Part shown: piece by piece, positions 60,348 to 64,000 of the stretch
Position numbering within the stretch: position 1 is the first letter of the stretch
Layout of the letters: each line of letters opens with the position of its first letter
Source of the DNA: Pseudocitrobacter corydidari
GTDB lineage: Bacteria; Pseudomonadota; Gammaproteobacteria; Enterobacterales; Enterobacteriaceae
Direction: 5' to 3'
DNA length: 64,000 bases
Assembly: GCF_021172065.1 (NCBI RefSeq)
Contig: NZ_CP087880.1
Coordinates: 4,936,583-5,000,582 of the forward strand
Made by a program: the position numbers and the translations under genes
Notes under the pieces: generated by a model
Told to the model about the DNA's origin: nothing
The model's database searches: none
Seen by the model: the letters and a program-made list of their open reading frames with translations, nothing else

Positions 60348-60878
60348 TTAGCGCAGTGCCTCAAGGACAACGCCGTCTTCATCCATCTGATCCAGACGGG
60401 TGAGAAGTTTCCGGGTGATATGCTCAAGCTGGTCTTTTTCAGCCGCGCTTAAAGAAGACCAGAGTTGGTGTAAGCAATGATGTTGCGGAGGCAGAACCTC
60501 ACGCAGGAACTGATGGCCTTTATCGGTAAGCTGCAGGTGCAGGCAACGACGATCGTTATCGCTTTCACGACGCTCGATCCAGCCGCGTTTTTCCAGCTCA
60601 TCGGCGATACGGGTTGCATTGGTACGAGACGAGCCCAGCGCGCAGCTCAGCTCAGAAGGCTGAATGCTGTGATTTTCCTGAGACTCCAGCGTAATTAACG
60701 CCATAAACAATGTCTCGTTAATCCCCTGAGCTTTCAGCATCTTATTGCGGTTGTCCAGCAGCTTGCCCTGCATGTGCATGCAAAGACGAGTCAGAAGAAT
60801 TTCCTGAAACGGAAAATCCTCGTGGCGGCTGGCGCGAAATTTTAGCATTTGTTCAATGGGCGTAAACGAACTATCCAT
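60348..60878 (-). CDS. mprA: MprA (EmrR), MarR-family repressor of emrAB
   Basis: A 176-residue MarR-type repressor with winged helix ([35 protein letters not shown] and [15 protein letters not shown]). It represses the mprA-emrAB operon until uncouplers or phenolic compounds bind. First gene of the operon; the ERIC element separates it from emrA. Confidence 0.97.
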   Translation of the reverse strand: MDSSFTPIEQMLKFRASRHEDFPFQEILLTRLCMHMQGKLLDNRNKMLKAQGINETLFMALITLESQENHSIQPSELSCALGSSRTNATRIADELEKRGWIERRESDNDRRCLHLQLTDKGHQFLREVLPPQHHCLHQLWSSLSAAEKDQLEHITRKLLTRLDQMDEDGVVLEALR

Positions 60879-61022
60879 TTGGGCATAACCTCATTAATTT
60901 CAGCCGATATAGTAACGACGGTGACAAATAAAGTAAATGAATTATTGATTCGAATTTATATGACGAATCTATCAAAGTGAAGGCCGGGCCGTTCCGCAGC
61001 CCGGTGCAAGCAGTGCAGGGAA

Positions 61023-62204
61023 TTACTCCTGCGGTTGGTGTCGGTAGCCGCGCCACCACACCAACAGATTGAGCAGCGTAATGCATGCGCCAACCAGACA
61101 AACCCCGTTCCAGCCTGCATGTTGCCAGGCCGAAGCGGAAATCAGCGACCCGGCCGCGCCGCCGATGAAATAGCAGGTCATGTAACCTGCGGTCAGACGG
61201 TTACGTGCATCGGGATGCACGCGATAAATCACCGTCTGATTCGTGATATGAACACCCTGAACCATCAGGTCGAGCACCAGAATCCCGACGATCAGCGCCG
61301 CTACGGAGACCTGCCCGTACCAGATAGCAAGCCAGGAGAGCAGCAGCGCCAGCAGGCTTACCGTGGTGGTCAGATGCGCTTTGCCCTTATCGGCCAGCGT
61401 ACCCACAGGACGTGCGCCTAACGCGCCCGCCGCACCCACCAGGCCGAACAGGCCAATGGTGCCTTCGGAGAAGTGATAAGGCTCACCTGCAAGCAGGAAT
61501 GCCATGGATGTCCAGAGAATGCTGAAGCTGGCGAAGGTCAGGCAGCCCAGCAGCGCGCGGGTGCGCAGAAGTTTGTTATGGGCAAACAGATGGTAAATTG
61601 AGCCCAGAATTCGCGGGTAGCTCAGGTGATTTTCCTGTTTGAGCTTCGGTAAACCCCGCCACAGCGCAAGCGCCAGAACCGCCATTGATACGCTGGCCAC
61701 CCAGAACACGGTGCGCCAGCCGCCGAGGCCTGCCAGCAGCCCGGCAACGGTGCGCGCCAGTAAGATCCCAAGCAGCAGGCCGCTCATCACCGTGCCGACC
61801 ACTTTGCCGCGCTTTTCCGGCGCGGCGAGCGTGGCGGCCATCGGCACTAACAGCTGCGCCACCACTGAAAAGAGGCCGGTCAGGGCGGTCCCCAGAATCA
61901 TCATCCCCAACGACGTACTGCTGGCGGTAATCAGCATCCCGCCCGCGGCAAGCAGCGTCATCACCACAATCAGCCGTCGACGTTCAAACATGTCGCCCAG
62001 CGGCACCAGGAACAGCAGCCCGGCCGCATAGCCAAGCTGCGCCGCCGTGACGATAAAGCCCGCCTGGCTCGCGCTCAGGGAAAATGCGCGCGCAATGGCT
62101 TCGAGCAGCGGCTGTGCATAATAGTTGCTGGCAACGGCAAGCCCGGTGGCGACAGACATCAGGACAATCAGCGCGGGGCTCAGCCCGTGTGAGGTTTTGG
62201 TCAT
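61023..62204 (-). CDS. ygaY: MFS transporter YgaY, intact
   Basis: A 393-residue 12-helix major facilitator protein with motif A-like GDMFERRRLIV and GTLADKGKAHL. Its position between proX and mprA matches ygaY, which is a broken gene in E. coli K-12; here the frame is complete. Substrate unknown. In E. coli ygaZ-ygaH lie between ygaY and mprA, but here only 144 bp separate the two genes. Confidence 0.85.
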   Translation of the reverse strand: MTKTSHGLSPALIVLMSVATGLAVASNYYAQPLLEAIARAFSLSASQAGFIVTAAQLGYAAGLLFLVPLGDMFERRRLIVVMTLLAAGGMLITASSTSLGMMILGTALTGLFSVVAQLLVPMAATLAAPEKRGKVVGTVMSGLLLGILLARTVAGLLAGLGGWRTVFWVASVSMAVLALALWRGLPKLKQENHLSYPRILGSIYHLFAHNKLLRTRALLGCLTFASFSILWTSMAFLLAGEPYHFSEGTIGLFGLVGAAGALGARPVGTLADKGKAHLTTTVSLLALLLSWLAIWYGQVSVAALIVGILVLDLMVQGVHITNQTVIYRVHPDARNRLTAGYMTCYFIGGAAGSLISASAWQHAGWNGVCLVGACITLLNLLVWWRGYRHQPQE

Positions 62205-62312
62205 TGGGGTAAATTATTTTCGTGGTGATTATTATTGATGTTACCAATAATAACGGATGCAGGGGGAATTAAGTGAAATGAATAGTGGCGAGACGTGCGG
62301 TTTCAGACAATT

Positions 62313-62396
62313 TGCCGGATGGCGCTGCGCTTATAAAGCCAGAAAGATAAACGCAGCGTCAGGCGTAGGTCGGATAAGCGTAGCGCCATCCGACAT
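62313..62396. repeat. REP elements between ygaY and proX
   Basis: GCCGGATGGCGCTGCGCTTAT (about 62314) and TAGGTCGGATAAGCGTAGCGCCATCCGAC (about 62366-62394), opposite in orientation. They fill the 214-bp gap. Confidence 0.75.
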
Positions 62397-62418
62397 GCTA
62401 CGCGCCCATGAGTACAAC

Positions 62419-63414
62419 TTATTTCTGCGCCGCCAGCGCTTCTTTCACCCAGCCATCAAACTGCGCCTGGTGCGCTTTGATCCAGCCATCAACGTGACCC
62501 TGAATATCCCCTTCCGATGCTTTACCTTCATGCATCATCGAGTTCTGGGCGTTGATGTCAGCAACCGGCAGTTTCATGATTGAGAACAGCTTCGCCGCCG
62601 CCGGGTTTTTCTCGGCCCAGACTTTGTTGGCAACAATGTGCATGGTGCTAACCGGGAAGCCATAGTTCGCGCCGTTCGGCAGCTTGGTGTCGATGTCTTT
62701 CTGCACGCCTGGCAGGGAAGAGAATGGCACCTGCAGCCATACCACATCTTTACCCGGCTTCATCACGTCACTTACCCAGTACGGCGTCCAGGTGTAATAA
62801 AGCACCGGTTTGCCTTCTTTATAGCGGGTGATGGTATCGGCCATCATCGCCGCATAGTTACCCTGGTTGTGGGTAACGGTTTTGGTCAGGCCATAGGCGT
62901 CCAGTTGGTGGTTAATCGCCGCTTCACAGCCCCAGCCTGGGTTACAGCCGGTTAAGTCCGCTTTGCCGTCGCCGTTGCTGTCGAACAGTTTGGCGATTTT
63001 CGGATCTTTAAGCTGCTCAATATTGGTGATGTGATACTGATCGGCGGTTTTTTTATCGATCAGATAACCCTGAGCCGCACCGTTCACAAATACACCTTCA
63101 CGGTAGAATTTCTTATCGCCACCGGCTGCGGCATACATATCGTCATGCAGCGGTTGCCAGTTGACGGCAGTAAAGGTGGAATCGCCGGACGCCAGCGAGG
63201 TGTACGCGACGTTGTAGTCGACTTCATCGGGCTTATTGACGGTGTAGCCCAGTTTTACCAGCGCGCGGCTGACCAGCAGGGTCTGGAAGGTCTCTTCCGT
63301 GATGGTGCTCTGAATCGGCTGTACGGTAACGCCTTTGCCCGGTAAATCCGCCGCAAAGGTGCTGGTGGAAACAAGGGTGGCGAAGGCTGTGGCTAACATT
63401 ACGCTATGTCGCAT
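62419..63414 (-). CDS. proX: ProX, glycine betaine-binding periplasmic protein
   Basis: A 331-residue binding protein of the ProU osmoprotectant transporter. Signal peptide with cleavage near [11 protein letters not shown]; aromatic residues that form the betaine cage lie in [12 protein letters not shown] and [12 protein letters not shown]. Third gene of proVWX, 68 bp after proW. Confidence 0.97.
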   Translation of the reverse strand: MRHSVMLATAFATLVSTSTFAADLPGKGVTVQPIQSTITEETFQTLLVSRALVKLGYTVNKPDEVDYNVAYTSLASGDSTFTAVNWQPLHDDMYAAAGGDKKFYREGVFVNGAAQGYLIDKKTADQYHITNIEQLKDPKIAKLFDSNGDGKADLTGCNPGWGCEAAINHQLDAYGLTKTVTHNQGNYAAMMADTITRYKEGKPVLYYTWTPYWVSDVMKPGKDVVWLQVPFSSLPGVQKDIDTKLPNGANYGFPVSTMHIVANKVWAEKNPAAAKLFSIMKLPVADINAQNSMMHEGKASEGDIQGHVDGWIKAHQAQFDGWVKEALAAQK

Positions 63415-63450
63415 CGTTGTTCCTTTTTTATGATGAGTAAGGTTTGAGAG

Positions 63451-63471
63451 CCCGGCGCGCGATGCGCCGGG
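63451..63471 (-). terminator. Hairpin in the proW-proX gap
   Basis: CCCGGCGC-GCGAT-GCGCCGGG, no T-run; it likely slows decay or lowers read-through rather than ending transcription fully. Confidence 0.6.
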
Positions 63472-63482
63472 TAATAACAGGA

Positions 63483-64000
63483 TTACTTGCTGAAAGGACG
63501 GGTCAGCAGACCCAGCGGGCCGGTGGTGTACCAGCGGCGGTTGCCACGGCTGCGGGAATCGCGGCCGACGGCTTGCGTCAGGCGGTCGAGGATAATCGCC
63601 AGAATAACGATCCCGACGCCGCCCACGGTAGCGAGGCCCATATCAAGACGGCCAATACCGCGCAGAACCATCTGCCCCAGGCCGCCCACCGCGATCATCG
63701 AGGCGATAACCACCATAGAGAGCGCCAGCATCAGCGTCTGGTTTACACCCGCCATAATGGTCGGCATCGCCAGCGGCAACTGGACTTTAAACAGCATCTG
63801 ACGCGGGCTGGCACCGAATGAGCGCGAGGCTTCAATCAGATCTTCCGGCACCTGGTTAATCCCCAGAATGGTCAGACGCACAATCGGCGGCAGGGCGAAG
63901 ATAATTGTCACCACGACACCCGGCACGTTACCGATACCGAACAGCATCACGATGGGCACCAGGTAAACGAACGCTGGCGTGGTCTGCATCGCATCCAGCA
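63483..64000 (-). CDS. proW: ProW, glycine betaine transporter permease (3' part)
   Basis: The last 172 residues of the ProU permease, cut by the window end. Membrane helices and the ABC permease loop [26 protein letters not shown] (EAA-type motif) are visible, as is the C-terminal tail ending LLTRPFSK. The full protein would be about 350 residues. Confidence 0.95.
   Translation of the reverse strand, partial: LDAMQTTPAFVYLVPIVMLFGIGNVPGVVVTIIFALPPIVRLTILGINQVPEDLIEASRSFGASPRQMLFKVQLPLAMPTIMAGVNQTLMLALSMVVIASMIAVGGLGQMVLRGIGRLDMGLATVGGVGIVILAIILDRLTQAVGRDSRSRGNRRWYTTGPLGLLTRPFSK

Overview
The window is chromosomal DNA from a member of the Enterobacteriaceae. Backbone genes follow the E. coli/Salmonella order (mutS–ygbA–fhlA–hypEDCBA–hycA-I–ascBFG–hydN–hypF–norWVR–gutQ–mltB–pncC–recA–recX–alaS–csrA–serV/argV tRNAs–yqaB–yqaA–gshA–micA–luxS–emrBA–mprA–ygaY–proXW) and the proteins align almost throughout with their E. 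coli counterparts. The genus cannot be fixed from the sequence alone; the two REP families (GCCGGAT... and GTCGGGTGGCG...) and the gene differences from E. coli suggest the Enterobacter/Klebsiella/Kosakonia/Citrobacter side of the family.

Region by region: (1) 1-~6.89 kb is the right-hand part of an AT-rich mobilizable element. It carries a relaxase (mobA), a relaxase accessory gene (mobC), a 45-bp hairpin that is a good oriT candidate, several small hypothetical or membrane genes, and a three- to four-gene cluster: a 4-TM membrane protein, a ComEC-like metallo-beta-lactamase with a Gly-rich C-terminal tail, and an E2-E1 ubiquitin-conjugation-like fusion whose E1 part is cut short. The element ends inside mutS: only codons 1-17 of mutS remain at 6945-6883. 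(2) 7.2-10 kb: a 911-residue autotransporter lies between mutS and ygbA. (3) 10.5-16.3 kb: ygbA, then pflC-pflD (glycyl-radical enzyme and activase) inserted beside fhlA. (4) 16.5-28.2 kb: the maturation (hypABCDE) and formate hydrogenlyase (hycABCDEFGHI) operons, divergent, each with a recognisable sigma-54 promoter and TGTC/GACA palindromes expected to bind FhlA. (5) 28.3-32.4 kb: aryl-beta-glucoside genes ascFB and repressor ascG. (6) 32.5-37.5 kb: hydN, a formate dehydrogenase H with Cys in place of selenocysteine, and hypF, behind another sigma-54 promoter. (7) 37.8-42.1 kb: NO detoxification (norVW, norR with three NorR sites). (8) 42-47.6 kb: gutQ, mltB, and a zinc/manganese-type ABC transporter with an overlapping 35-residue membrane microprotein; the srl operon is missing. 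(9) 47.6-57.3 kb: recA-recX-alaS-csrA, one tRNA-Ser and four tRNA-Arg genes with two rtT-like repeats, yqaB, yqaA, gshA, sRNA micA, luxS. (10) 57.4-64 kb: emrAB/mprA with an ERIC element, the MFS gene ygaY, proX and the 3' part of proW.

Together the central 25 kb makes a nearly self-contained formate-to-hydrogen module: structural hydrogenase 3, its endopeptidase, all Hyp maturation factors, a formate dehydrogenase, its ferredoxin-like partner HydN and the activator FhlA. The most unusual part is the element in mutS: it carries an undescribed-looking conjugation-type (E2-E1/metallo-beta-lactamase/membrane) cluster and it separates mutS from its native start and promoter.
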